64,000 nucleotides of DNA, taken from Candidatus Scybalocola faecigallinarum. Its GTDB lineage: Bacteria; Bacillota; Clostridia; Lachnospirales; Lachnospiraceae. The DNA lies in assembly GCA_018711005.1 (NCBI GenBank), contig DVIT01000062.1, positions 1 through 64,000 of the forward strand, written 5' to 3'. Of the stretch, positions 10,188 through 19,574 are shown piece by piece (the stretch's first letter is position 1; every line of letters starts with the position of its first letter). Both the position numbers and the translations under genes were made by a program. A model generated the notes under the pieces. It was not told where the DNA came from, ran no database searches, and saw nothing but the letters and a program-made list of their open reading frames with translations.

Positions 10188-11198
10188 ATGGGAAATATGG
10201 CGAAAAAAGGTATAAAAAATGTTTTAATGACCATTGCCATCCCGGTACTGACCTATGTGTTTTTTAAGATCGTGTGTACTTTGGCCGGACATCCGGATTT
10301 TGGCACAGGCTCCGACCTTCAGACGATCCTGTACACGACCCTGTATACCGGGCTGATCGCTCTGGCCATGTCCTACAACCTGCCCAGCGGACGTTTTGAT
10401 TACTCTGTAGGTGCAACCATCCTGCTGGCCGGTATTATTGGCGGAAACATTGCAAAGGACATGGATCTTGGCGCTGCCGGCTTATTGATCTGCGTAACCG
10501 CTCTGGCAATGGTATGCGGCCTGGTTTCCGGACTGCTTTATGTACTCCTGGGACTTCCGCCCATGGTCGTATCCATTGGTGTGACAATGGTTTACGAAGC
10601 GATCGGACTCATTTATAATGATTCCAAAGGCGTAACATTGATCGGCAAAAATGATATGCTTATTTTTGCCCGGCCGCCCTACAGCGTGATCGTTGTGCTG
10701 GTGGCAGTAGCTATCCTGATCATCCTGTTTAACTTTACCAAGTTTGGCTACAACTGGAGAGCCTTGCGCAGCGGACAAAAGATTGCCGTGGATATTGGTA
10801 TTAATGAAAAGCGCAATGCGGTGGCATGCTATGTGATCGCAGGCGCGCTCCTGGGAATTGCCGCGTGTATGTATTTGAGCCGGTACGGCTCCATGTCCCC
10901 GGAAAGCGGGCTGGCAAGCTCATCCTTCTTTATGAGCGCATTCCTTCCCCTTTTCATCGGCGGAGCCATTGAAAAGTATTCCGATAAAAATATCGGGGTG
11001 CTTATGGGAGCTTTGGCCCAGGCATGTATTACCTCAGGCTTTGCAAAGCTGGGATTTTCCAATTCCCTCCAGACCGTGCTCAACGGCGTGATCGTTATGG
11101 GATTTTTGATCTACACATCCAACAGCTATAAGCTTGTATTAAATAAAATGTATAAGAGTAAACTTGCAAAAGCGCTTGAAGCGCAAAGGCAGGCATAA
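10188..11198 (+). CDS. Sugar ABC transporter permease, second of two
   Basis: 336 aa, multi-pass membrane protein of the same family as the permease at 7908 but clearly divergent. LPSGRFDYSVGATILLAG is its version of the conserved motif and GGAIEKYSDKN occupies the late cytoplasmic loop. ATG 10188 is chosen because TAAGGGG (10172-10178) sits nine bases upstream; an in-frame GTG at 10164 would overlap the previous gene and has no SD. Two different permease genes suggest a heterodimeric channel, unlike the RbsC homodimer. It is followed by a large hairpin and then the rhamnosidase. Confidence 0.9.
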   Translation: MGNMAKKGIKNVLMTIAIPVLTYVFFKIVCTLAGHPDFGTGSDLQTILYTTLYTGLIALAMSYNLPSGRFDYSVGATILLAGIIGGNIAKDMDLGAAGLLICVTALAMVCGLVSGLLYVLLGLPPMVVSIGVTMVYEAIGLIYNDSKGVTLIGKNDMLIFARPPYSVIVVLVAVAILIILFNFTKFGYNWRALRSGQKIAVDIGINEKRNAVACYVIAGALLGIAACMYLSRYGSMSPESGLASSSFFMSAFLPLFIGGAIEKYSDKNIGVLMGALAQACITSGFAKLGFSNSLQTVLNGVIVMGFLIYTSNSYKLVLNKMYKSKLAKALEAQRQA

Positions 11199-11211
11199 TA
11201 AGCAACCACAA

Positions 11212-11258
11212 GGGAGCGCGTTAAAAAAATTGTTTGCTGCAATTTTTTACGCGCTCCC
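11212..11258 (+). terminator. Long intercistronic hairpin between importer and rhamnosidase
   Basis: GGGAGCGCG (11212-11220) pairs with CGCGCTCCC (11250-11258), and the stem continues through an A-rich/T-rich section with two bulges to a seven-base loop, about 19 pairs in total. No T-run follows, but the T-rich descending arm could allow partial termination. It probably lowers GH78 expression relative to the importer or protects the upstream mRNA. Confidence 0.6.
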
Positions 11259-11283
11259 GCCATTTACAGGAGGATGAGTGCAT

Positions 11284-14082
11284 ATGAAAATTAAATCACT
11301 GCTGGTCAATGACCAGACGCAGGCTCTTGGGATCGACAGCGTCCGGCCGGTCTTTCATGTTTTGTGGGAGGAGATGAAGGAGAATGACCCAGACTGTCCG
11401 GATCAGGGGCCGTCACAGGACGCGCTGCCAAGCTTCCATATAACGGTCACAGACAGTTTGGGAGTCTGTGTATGGGACGCTTCAGGATTGCCGGCGGATT
11501 CCCCGTACATTTATTATGAAGGAGAACCGCTGCGGCCTAAAAACGGATATAAAGTTGACATAACATTGGAAAATGGAAATGGAGTCCCTGCAGGAGAGAT
11601 GGTATCAGCATCTTTTGAAACGGGATTTATGGGAATGCCCTGGCAGGCCCGGTGGGTTGAACCGGAACAGGAAGATGCTGTAGAGGAAAAGGAACTGAGC
11701 TTTTTTGAAATGGTGACCTATGTGGATGACGGCTCCGGTCCATCACGGCTGCGTCCCTGCCAGGAGGTACTAAAGCGGTTTTGGTGCAATGAAAATATAC
11801 GCAGCGCCAGAGTTTACGCTTCGGCCCATGGCGTTTATGATCTGTATATTAACGGACAGCGTGTTTCTAAGCGCCGCCTGGCGCCGGAGTGTTCCAGCTA
11901 TGAGGAAAATTTGTATTATCAAACCTATGATATTGGGGAATATCTTGTCCCCGGTGAAAATACCGTCAGCGCTATTTTAGCGGATGGATGGTGGATCGGC
12001 CGTCTTGGTATGGCCGGGGACAGCTGTAATTACGGCCGCCGTCTGGGATTTCTTATGCAGATGGAGCTGCGGGAGCAGGACGGCTCAGTAACCATGGTTC
12101 TTTCTGATGAAAATATGGTATCCCGTCCGTCGTATATACGCTATTCAGACCTTTTTATTGGAGAAAAATGGGATATGACCTTTGATCCCGGACAACAGTG
12201 GACGCCATGTACAGTGGCGGACATTCCCATGAATAATCTTTGCGGCCAGCCGCTGCCTCCGGTCCAGGTGATGGATACTTTTTCTGATCCCCGGATTTTT
12301 TATACGCCGTCAGGGGATCTGGTCATGGACTTCGGGCAGGTTATAGCCGGCGTTGTGCGGCTGACGCTGACGGCCCGGGCCGGGGATACGGTGATCCTGG
12401 AACACAGTGAGATCCTGGATGAGCACGGTAATTTTAAGTGCAATATCCTGGGACGGAATAAGGATCAGAAGGATATTTATATTTGCCGGGACGGAGAGCA
12501 GGTTTTCGAGCCGCGGTTTACATACCATGGCTTCCGGTATGTAAGAGTTTCGGGCATTGATCAGTCACAGATTTTAAAGGCAGAGGCTCTGGTGATCGGA
12601 ACGCCTTTGCGCAGCATTGGGGAATTTTCCTGCTCGGACAAACGGCTGGATCAGCTCCAGCATAATATCCGGTGGAGCCAGATCAGCAATATGTGCTCCA
12701 TCCCCACAGACTGTCCCCAGCGGGAAAAGCTTGGATGGACCGGAGATATTAATGTATTTGCGCCCACGGGATGCTTTAATTATGACCTGAAAAACTTCCT
12801 GGAAAGCTGGCTGAAAAATATGCGTATTGCCCAGGAGGATAACGGGGAGATCCCTGTGACCGTCCCTAACTTTGTCCATCAGGACCGGACCCAGAGGATC
12901 ATGAGCGGTTCTAATTCATCTTCTGTATGGGGAGACGCCTGCGTTATGGTGCCCTGGTACCTTTATATGGCCTATGGGGACCGGCATGTGCTGGAAGAAA
13001 ATTTTCATATGATGGAAAAATGGATGGACTATATCCAGGCAGCCTGTGCTATTTTGCCGGAAAATTATGACAGCCTTTCTCCGGAGGAAAAGGCAAGAAA
13101 TCCCTATTTATGGAATAAAACATATCATTTTGGAGACTGGCTTATTCCAAGCCTTCGTGCCCGCCCGGACGGCGTTGCTTTGGGAACCCGGCTGACAGCC
13201 GGTGTGGTGGGAAGCGCCTACTATGCCTTTGTGATCCGCCACTTTATCCGGATCTGCCATATTCTAGGCGCAGAGGAAAAGGCAACGGCCTATGAGACCC
13301 TTTTGCCCAAGGTGTGCGATGCTGTGGCCAAGACCTATGTGGATGAGGACGGTACGGTCAACCATTGCAGCCTTCAGGGGCTGTATGTTATGATTCTGGC
13401 CTGCGGTATTGTGGAAGGCGATCTGAAGCAAAAAGTGGCAGATAAGCTTGTATCCCTCATCCGGGAAAATGATTACTGTCTGGATACGGGATTTTCTTCT
13501 GTATCCTATTTACTGGATGTTTTATATGAGAATGGTTATAAGGATGTTGCCTATAAGGTGCTGTTTCAGACGAAAGGGCCGTCATGGCTTTATATGGTGG
13601 AAAATAAGGCGACGACCATGTGGGAAAACTGGATGGCAGTAACACCGAAAGGCATTCCCACAGATTCCTCCTATAATCATTATGCTTTTGGATGTGTGGG
13701 AGATTTCATTTACCGGCGTATTGGCGGCATTTCTATGGCTGAGCCGGGATACCGGAAAATCCTTTTTGCTCCGGATCTTGACTGCGGCCTGGATAATGCC
13801 CGGTGCAGCCTTGAAACGCCCCATGGCTTGGCACAATGCAGCTGGGAGAAAAAAGCGGCCGAGGAATCTTCCTGGCAGATCCGGATCCGTGTTCCAAAAG
13901 GAACCCGGGGAATCTTCCGCTGCTTTGGCGAAGAAAAAATACTGGAAAACGGAACCTACCATTTTCAGGCCTCCAGATCCAAAACCAGGGAATCCTGGCA
14001 CCGGCTTAAGGAAAAGTTTATGGGTACGGGACAGGGCTCCGGTGTGACAGTAATGGGGCAGTCTACACTAACCTCAGGTTGA
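11284..14082 (+). CDS. Alpha-L-rhamnosidase, GH78 family
   Basis: 932 aa, cytoplasmic (no signal peptide), removing terminal alpha-L-rhamnose from imported glycosides or plant polysaccharide fragments. It shows the usual N-terminal beta domains (GVYDLYINGQRVSKRRLAPE), the motif DCPQREKLGWTGD near residue 476 with the acidic active-site residues, and TTMWENW with a candidate catalytic Glu near 781. ATG 11284 lies ten bases after AGGAGG (11268-11273); a GTG at 11278 is too close. The last 30 or so residues (from about 13975) are read from the antisense strand of a decayed vWA gene, so the natural C-terminus seems lost and replaced. All catalytic segments remain. Confidence 0.92.
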   Translation: MKIKSLLVNDQTQALGIDSVRPVFHVLWEEMKENDPDCPDQGPSQDALPSFHITVTDSLGVCVWDASGLPADSPYIYYEGEPLRPKNGYKVDITLENGNGVPAGEMVSASFETGFMGMPWQARWVEPEQEDAVEEKELSFFEMVTYVDDGSGPSRLRPCQEVLKRFWCNENIRSARVYASAHGVYDLYINGQRVSKRRLAPECSSYEENLYYQTYDIGEYLVPGENTVSAILADGWWIGRLGMAGDSCNYGRRLGFLMQMELREQDGSVTMVLSDENMVSRPSYIRYSDLFIGEKWDMTFDPGQQWTPCTVADIPMNNLCGQPLPPVQVMDTFSDPRIFYTPSGDLVMDFGQVIAGVVRLTLTARAGDTVILEHSEILDEHGNFKCNILGRNKDQKDIYICRDGEQVFEPRFTYHGFRYVRVSGIDQSQILKAEALVIGTPLRSIGEFSCSDKRLDQLQHNIRWSQISNMCSIPTDCPQREKLGWTGDINVFAPTGCFNYDLKNFLESWLKNMRIAQEDNGEIPVTVPNFVHQDRTQRIMSGSNSSSVWGDACVMVPWYLYMAYGDRHVLEENFHMMEKWMDYIQAACAILPENYDSLSPEEKARNPYLWNKTYHFGDWLIPSLRARPDGVALGTRLTAGVVGSAYYAFVIRHFIRICHILGAEEKATAYETLLPKVCDAVAKTYVDEDGTVNHCSLQGLYVMILACGIVEGDLKQKVADKLVSLIRENDYCLDTGFSSVSYLLDVLYENGYKDVAYKVLFQTKGPSWLYMVENKATTMWENWMAVTPKGIPTDSSYNHYAFGCVGDFIYRRIGGISMAEPGYRKILFAPDLDCGLDNARCSLETPHGLAQCSWEKKAAEESSWQIRIRVPKGTRGIFRCFGEEKILENGTYHFQASRSKTRESWHRLKEKFMGTGQGSGVTVMGQSTLTSG

Positions 14083-14884
14083 GGGAAGGTTACTGCATTA
14101 TCTTCATCATCCGTGTAGGTAATGAACTGGTTGACAAGCTTTGTCCCTGAGGTCTGACCTGTATGACGGATAAAAAACTCCAGAGCCGCGCCTTCATTGG
14201 CGGAGACACCAAGGCTTGGAATCTTCCATTGAAGTGTCTGAGGGCCGGAAATGACGGCAGTGCCTTTATTGGGCGGATTAAAGTTAAGGATGGTAAAGTC
14301 CGGGTTTACCATTTCGTCAATAACAATATTTGTTGCTCCGGGTTTTGAAATGTTGGCGGCAAGATCCTTAAACAGTTCTTCAAGATCTGCATCATCCGGC
14401 GTCACGGCTACATGGGAGGCATCCGGGTCTGTGGCCCAGTCGTTAAGGACATTTACATCGATGCCGTCTGAGCCAATAAGGCCAATGCAGTAAATAATAA
14501 TGCCGGAGGCACGGGCAGCCGCAGCTACAGGCGCCGGAGGCGGGCCGACGGTTGTTTTTCCGTCTGTGAACATGACCATGACCCGGGCATTTGAGGAGGC
14601 TGGGTCAAAAAGCTGGGCAGCTGTGGAAAAAGCGTCTGCATGGTTGGTCAGTCCGCCGGCATCCAGGCTGTCAACTGCGGATTTTAAATTGGCTACGGAG
14701 CGCCGGCTTTCATATTAGCCAGGGGAGATCCGGTCATACTGCCGGAACGATCCAGTACCAGGACAATATCTGTAGGATTCGAAGCAATGTCCGGCGCTGC
14801 GGAAAGTGCCAGGGTGACTTTTAAAGTTCCCTAACAGTCAATCTGGGTAACATCGATCTGTTTGTTGGAATTTGTAATACCCAT
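13965..14884 (-). pseudogene. Decayed von Willebrand factor A-domain protein
   Basis: The strand reads MGITNSNKQIDVTQIDC after a good AGGAGGA (14893-14899), then an in-frame TAG at 14831-14833. The frame then continues GTLKVTLALSAAPDI and LVLDRSGSMTGS, a vWA metal site (DxSxS), to a stop near 14693. Homology resumes in another frame at VANLKSAVDSLDAGG and runs through MVMFTDGKTTVG and KPGATNIVIDEMVNPDF to PEPCPVPINFSLSRCQDS, ending at 13965. Lesions: a nonsense codon, a frameshifting internal deletion of roughly 40-50 codons, and loss of the C-terminal part by fusion into the rhamnosidase 3' end. Family members usually continue well beyond CQDS. Confidence 0.85.
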
Positions 14885-14979
14885 AAGGGGGGTCCTCCTG
14901 TCTGCAAAGTTTGGGGAGGAAGGTCTCCCCATTACCATAATATAAGCGTCCGGCAAAAGGGTCATAGGTTTTTGTGAGT

Positions 14980-17295
14980 TTAAAAACTTTCATACACTGG
15001 TTCCAGAAGTATCCTTGTAATGGCGCAGGCCTCCAGGGTCAGGGAAAAATCCAGGATGCCATTGTCACACAGGAGAAGACGTCGCTCAAAGGAGGGCATA
15101 CTTTTCTGCTTAAAGGCCATCAGCTCCGGGTCAGAATAAATCCCCAGCTGGTTGTTTTCCAGCCAATACTGGTATGTGCAGCTTCCCTTCCAGGAAACCT
15201 GGAAAAAGTGAGCAATATATTTCTTATAGGGCAGGTCTGTAAGACATATCTCAAAAACAGCCTTGGGATATTGATTTAACAGATCAGTGGTGTAGACAAT
15301 GGTTCCATAATCTGTGTTTTCCTGGTCGCAGGTGTCATTAAAAGATGGATTGAATAAAAATATTTCCATGCATTCATTATCTTTTTGTATTACAAATGTC
15401 TTTCCACGTCCAAGAAGTAAAGAATGGAAATGGCCTAGACAATCAAAAAGATAGAAGACACTTTTCCGGCAGGAAACAGACATGGTCAGCCCGTTTTCAC
15501 CCCAAAACATCGGGTGGCTTTTATCAATATTTTCATTAAAGTCAGTGAGGAGAAGGCAGGCCAGACCGGCGGCTCTGTCCCCATATTCCATCCATTTTCC
15601 GCATAAGTAGGTGGTACGGATAAAGGAATCATTGCTGGGATTTTGATCTGTGGCCTGGTTTCGGTCCGGGGAAAAACACAGATCTGATAAAATGACCTGA
15701 CTTTGAGCCCAGGCAGACTCATCTATATATTGAAAGATTTTATCAATTTCCAGATCGTCCATGTGAAAATGAAGAAAACGAAGAATTAGTCCATCCGGGG
15801 CAGCCATCTGGAAAAAAACATTGCAGTACTGAAGAAAATCCTGAGCGGGGATATTAATATAAAGTTTCAGACCGGGAAGCTTCTCGCGGATCAAGTTGAA
15901 GATCTGGGGATAAATCGTGAAAAATTCCTCCACAGGTATATGGGATAATTCCAGACAGATACCTAATCGATTCAATTCTTTTAGATTGCTGGCCTTTAAA
16001 TGGTCTGACAGGAGATGAAGAATCCGGAAAAAAGTTTCCAAATCTGTCGGATAAAGCTTCAGGTTAAGTACAGGAATCAGGGAATTTTTAAAAATAAAGC
16101 TTAAAACCTGATCCAATAAAGGAAAATGTACCTGGATCAGCTTATTATTTTTCATGGAAAATACACAGGAGGAATGTTCTCCAATGATCTGATCCAGTAA
16201 AATCCCTGTTTGATTGCCAAAAAAAGTCAGCTGCCATGCCATATCCTGAATATTTTGATAAAGGAGATAGTAGTAGCAGGGAACATAAAAAATATGGTGC
16301 CTGTGAAATCCTGCAACATTTTCCGCTGCATTAAAGGAAATGGATGGAAGTTTAATACGGATAGGAGGTCTGCGATACTGAGCAATCACTTGTGTACTGT
16401 CTCCATTGTATGGGGATAAAAGTGATTTCGCCAGTTTTACTGGGGAATAGTTTGAAATAAGGGAACCCTTTTCATGGAACCCTTCATAAGAGTTAAGGTT
16501 ATTTTTTCGGAAAACAGAGGGAAGGATTCCATAAGTATCTTTAAAATACCCGGACAGGGAGCGGGCATTGGCAAAACCGGAGCGGTCAGCGATTTCCTCC
16601 AATGTCAGATCAGAGGTTCGGAGTAATTCCCTGGCGTGTTCCAGACGGAGAAGGACAATGTACTGTGTATAGCTTTTGTCCATAAACTGGCGGAATAAAT
16701 GGGAGATGTAGGACGGTGTCATATAATGGCGTGCGGCAAGCCCTTTCAGTGAAATAGCTTTGTCATAGTTTTTCCGAATATCCTCAAGAATCTCACGGAA
16801 ATGTACTAAAGCACGGGACTGCCCCTCATTTTTTACGGAGCGCTTTTCTGAAAAATTTGTGTATAACTCATAAAATAATCGGCAAACCTTGCTGTCAAAT
16901 AATAGCTTCAGATAGGGGTTAGACGCATCGGACAGAAGAATCCGGGCAAGCTCTGCAAGTACCGTAATCACAGGCTGATAAAGCCCTTTATTATTGCCAC
17001 AACTGGAATTGCAGTTGAAAAATAATTGCTTATCTGGGGAGGATATGCGGTTTGTTATTTGATCTTTTAGAAAAAAACGGAGACAAAGACCGTTTTCCAC
17101 AAAAAGCTGATACAGGGAAAAGCTGTTAATGACCATGACGTCATTGGTTTTAAGCAGACTGGTCTTGCCTTCACAGATGACACGGATACTGCCATTTAGG
17201 ACAAAAAGAATTTGAGGATGTTCCTGCCAACGGATCCGGATCAGACGGTCATTGCTTTCTGGTGTCAGAATATCGAGAATTGAATAATCCTTCAT
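14980..17295 (-). CDS. AraC-family regulator with a highly degenerate GH39-like C-terminal domain
   Basis: 771 aa, same architecture as the regulator at 3555. The N-terminal sensor (about 1-100) begins MKDYSILDIL. The double HTH is at about 165-266 (AISLKGLAARHYMTPSYISH and LTLEEIADRSGFANARSLSG). The remaining 500 residues align by eye to the GH39-like part of the first regulator: LDQVLSFIFKNSLIPVLNLK matches the barrel strand, ELSHIPVEEFF sits where active enzymes have WNEPN, and SDLCFSP where they have TEYNTS. It is even further from an enzyme. It is divergent from the hydrolase lipoprotein at 17514, the likely target. The start has an AGGAGG-like SD on the minus strand. Confidence 0.8.
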   Translation of the reverse strand: MKDYSILDILTPESNDRLIRIRWQEHPQILFVLNGSIRVICEGKTSLLKTNDVMVINSFSLYQLFVENGLCLRFFLKDQITNRISSPDKQLFFNCNSSCGNNKGLYQPVITVLAELARILLSDASNPYLKLLFDSKVCRLFYELYTNFSEKRSVKNEGQSRALVHFREILEDIRKNYDKAISLKGLAARHYMTPSYISHLFRQFMDKSYTQYIVLLRLEHARELLRTSDLTLEEIADRSGFANARSLSGYFKDTYGILPSVFRKNNLNSYEGFHEKGSLISNYSPVKLAKSLLSPYNGDSTQVIAQYRRPPIRIKLPSISFNAAENVAGFHRHHIFYVPCYYYLLYQNIQDMAWQLTFFGNQTGILLDQIIGEHSSCVFSMKNNKLIQVHFPLLDQVLSFIFKNSLIPVLNLKLYPTDLETFFRILHLLSDHLKASNLKELNRLGICLELSHIPVEEFFTIYPQIFNLIREKLPGLKLYINIPAQDFLQYCNVFFQMAAPDGLILRFLHFHMDDLEIDKIFQYIDESAWAQSQVILSDLCFSPDRNQATDQNPSNDSFIRTTYLCGKWMEYGDRAAGLACLLLTDFNENIDKSHPMFWGENGLTMSVSCRKSVFYLFDCLGHFHSLLLGRGKTFVIQKDNECMEIFLFNPSFNDTCDQENTDYGTIVYTTDLLNQYPKAVFEICLTDLPYKKYIAHFFQVSWKGSCTYQYWLENNQLGIYSDPELMAFKQKSMPSFERRLLLCDNGILDFSLTLEACAITRILLEPVYESF

Positions 17296-17513
17296 GAAAT
17301 ATCCTCCTTTGAATTTATGTGTAAATATTTGAGATATTATGGGAAATTATATGAAAAAATATGATGAAAGTCAATGCGGGCTGGGAGAAAACTAAAGAAA
17401 AACTCATAATTATACAGGAAAATTCCAGGGAGGGCTGCTTTTGGTGAAGACGCTTTTTTTCTAAAATAAATACATGCTTAAAAAGCGGAATAACTAAAAG
17501 GAGAGGATAGAAT

Positions 17514-19406
17514 ATGAATCGATTGTTTAGAAGAGCTGGGGGAATCCTGTTAGTAGCAGCATTGGCCGTGTCTATGGCTGCCTGCAGCCAGGATGCAGGA
17601 GAAGGTACATCTTCAGAAGAGACAACGCCGGTGGCAGAAACCACTGCTGACAGCGGGTCTGTGGAAGATGTACAAAGCGATGGATCCGGAGCAGAAACGT
17701 CAGCAAAGGGAGATGAAACGCAAGAACCAGAGGTGTCAGCTGAGTCAGTGACACCGGATGTGACAGTAAAAGAGGTGGAGGTCTCACCGGAAGATGAAAA
17801 TTACTATCAGGAACTTTTGGATACTGAAATTTATAATTATAAGCTGATCCGGAATATCCCTACAGCTTATGACGAGACTTCTTATAATACCTATTGTGAA
17901 AATGCCAATATTCTTTTGACATTAGACCCAAATGAAATCGGAGAAGTCCAGCAGGGACTTATTGAAAAAGCGGCAGATTTAAGAAGCCAGCTTGTGCAGA
18001 TTCAGCCCCTTGAGGAGAGCATATGGTATTTGTGGGGGGATTCTATTCCTTATGCTGAGGACGCTGAAAGTCTGGAATTTACAACAGAAAGCTATGATAA
18101 TTCGGATTTTGTTCCTTTTGTTGTCCCGTATCTTTTAGATGATCAGTCCAGTGTGAAAGGAAATATGATCGTTATAGCCGGCGGCGGCTATTCCTCCAGA
18201 GGAAATGCCGGTGAAGGATGGCCTATTGCAGAAGGCTTTAATGAGAGAGGTTATAACTGTTATGTGCTTCAGCGGCGTGTAGCTCCCTACAGTGCCGATG
18301 ATATATGGATGGATATGCAAAGAAGTGTTCGTGTAGTCCGCAGTCATATTAATTCTATGGAACTGGGCGGCGGAGATTGTATCGCTGCCGTTGGATTTTC
18401 TGGCGGATCTGCTACGATTTTAGGGGCTATTGATATGTATTATGGTGATATTCTACCAACTGTAACCGATGAAAATTATGTTCCAGATGAAATTGATGAA
18501 ATCAACAGTGATCTGGATGTGGCTTTATGTATTTACGGACCGAACTATCTTGGCGGTACGGCCTATGAAGATCCGGATGGTTTTAAAGGTCTGGATACAG
18601 AAAACCCAAATATCCCGGCAATGTTCTTAGCAGCTGGCGAGAATGATTCAACATCTGATGATAATACCATCCTTCGTGATTCTGTAAAAGATAAGGCATT
18701 AGTTGAAATGCACACCTTTGCCAATGTAGGCCATGGCTTTGGTGTTGGCTTAAGTGGCACCAACTCCACCTACTGGATGGATCTGGCAGACGGATTTATT
18801 GACCAGGTTATCGCTGGTGGCAAGGCAGAGGGAGAAGCTTCCACAGAAATCACAATCCCGGATGGCTATACTCAGTATCAGACCTTTGATGCTACCTTTG
18901 GTTTTGGGGATGCCACAGTCACTTTAGCAATTAATGATGACGGAACCCAGTTCTACGCCGGATTTACCGCCTTTGAAGAGCTTCAGGAGCTTGAAGGCAC
19001 TGTAGGTGATGACGGCACAGTTACCGTAACCTTTGATAAAACCGGGTTTATGAGCGGGGATGCTCAGATGATCTACGACTCTGCGGATCCTGACGCTTGG
19101 CAGCCAGTAGGCGCTGGCAGCGGAGCAGCATCTACGGAAATCGAGATTCCGGACGGCTATACTCAGTATCAGACCTTTGATGCCACTTTTGGCTTTGGGG
19201 ATGCTGCAATCACCTTGGCTATAAATGATGACGGAACCCAGTTCTACGCCGGATTTGTCGCCTTTGAAGAACTTCAGGAGCTGGAAGGTATCGTTAATGA
19301 TGACGGCACAGTTACCGTAACCTTTGATAAAACCGGATTTATGAGCGGGGATGCTCAGATGATCTATGACTCCGCGGATCCTGACGCCTGGCAGCCGGTA
19401 GAATAG
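17514..19406 (+). CDS. Secreted lipoprotein: alpha/beta hydrolase plus two tandem C-terminal repeats
   Basis: 630 aa. A signal peptide ends at lipobox SMAAC (Cys24), then an acidic Ser/Thr linker to about residue 85. The hydrolase domain has an oxyanion-like VIAGGGYSSRG, nucleophile elbow GFSGGSA (Ser296), AGENDSTSDDN with a candidate Asp, and NVGHGFG with the His, an esterase/acetyl-esterase pattern. Residues 445-630 are two near-identical units, 97 and 89 residues, each starting EI(T/E)IPDGYTQYQTFDATF. Their role is unknown; they may bind substrate or wall. GGAGAGG precedes the ATG. Placement suggests deacylation of rhamnose-containing glycans, which is inference. Confidence 0.85.
   Translation: MNRLFRRAGGILLVAALAVSMAACSQDAGEGTSSEETTPVAETTADSGSVEDVQSDGSGAETSAKGDETQEPEVSAESVTPDVTVKEVEVSPEDENYYQELLDTEIYNYKLIRNIPTAYDETSYNTYCENANILLTLDPNEIGEVQQGLIEKAADLRSQLVQIQPLEESIWYLWGDSIPYAEDAESLEFTTESYDNSDFVPFVVPYLLDDQSSVKGNMIVIAGGGYSSRGNAGEGWPIAEGFNERGYNCYVLQRRVAPYSADDIWMDMQRSVRVVRSHINSMELGGGDCIAAVGFSGGSATILGAIDMYYGDILPTVTDENYVPDEIDEINSDLDVALCIYGPNYLGGTAYEDPDGFKGLDTENPNIPAMFLAAGENDSTSDDNTILRDSVKDKALVEMHTFANVGHGFGVGLSGTNSTYWMDLADGFIDQVIAGGKAEGEASTEITIPDGYTQYQTFDATFGFGDATVTLAINDDGTQFYAGFTAFEELQELEGTVGDDGTVTVTFDKTGFMSGDAQMIYDSADPDAWQPVGAGSGAASTEIEIPDGYTQYQTFDATFGFGDAAITLAINDDGTQFYAGFVAFEELQELEGIVNDDGTVTVTFDKTGFMSGDAQMIYDSADPDAWQPVE
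18846..19403 (+). repeat. Tandem coding repeat, 291-bp unit
   Basis: Unit 1 is 18846-19136 and unit 2 is 19137-19403. They are highly similar at DNA level (long identical stretches such as the parts coding TGFMSGDAQMIYDSADPDAW), with scattered synonymous and conservative changes, indicating a recent duplication. Confidence 0.9.
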
Positions 19407-19452
19407 TTTCAATAAACTTATTGCCAACAACTTCATAAGATAAATTTGCCTC

Positions 19453-19488
19453 AAGGGAGCGCCTCATGTTTTTGCATGGCGCGCCCTT
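19453..19488 (+). terminator. Hairpin downstream of the hydrolase lipoprotein gene
   Basis: AAGGG-A-GCGCC-TC-ATG pairs with CATGGCGCGCCCTT with one mismatch and a small bulge around a short T-rich loop. The T-run after it is weak. The GGGAGCGC stem start resembles the hairpin at 11212. Confidence 0.6.
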
Positions 19489-19574
19489 CCTGATTTTGCT
19501 GCGGACAAATTGACTTTTGAAATGGATTTGTTATACTAAAAATGACCTATGCGTTAGAAAGTGAGGTGCAGACA

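Noticed and set aside
13965-14579. A functional 204-aa vWA-like protein
   Set aside because: It begins in the middle of the domain, lacks the metal-site segment in frame, and upstream homology continues in another frame, so it is part of a pseudogene.
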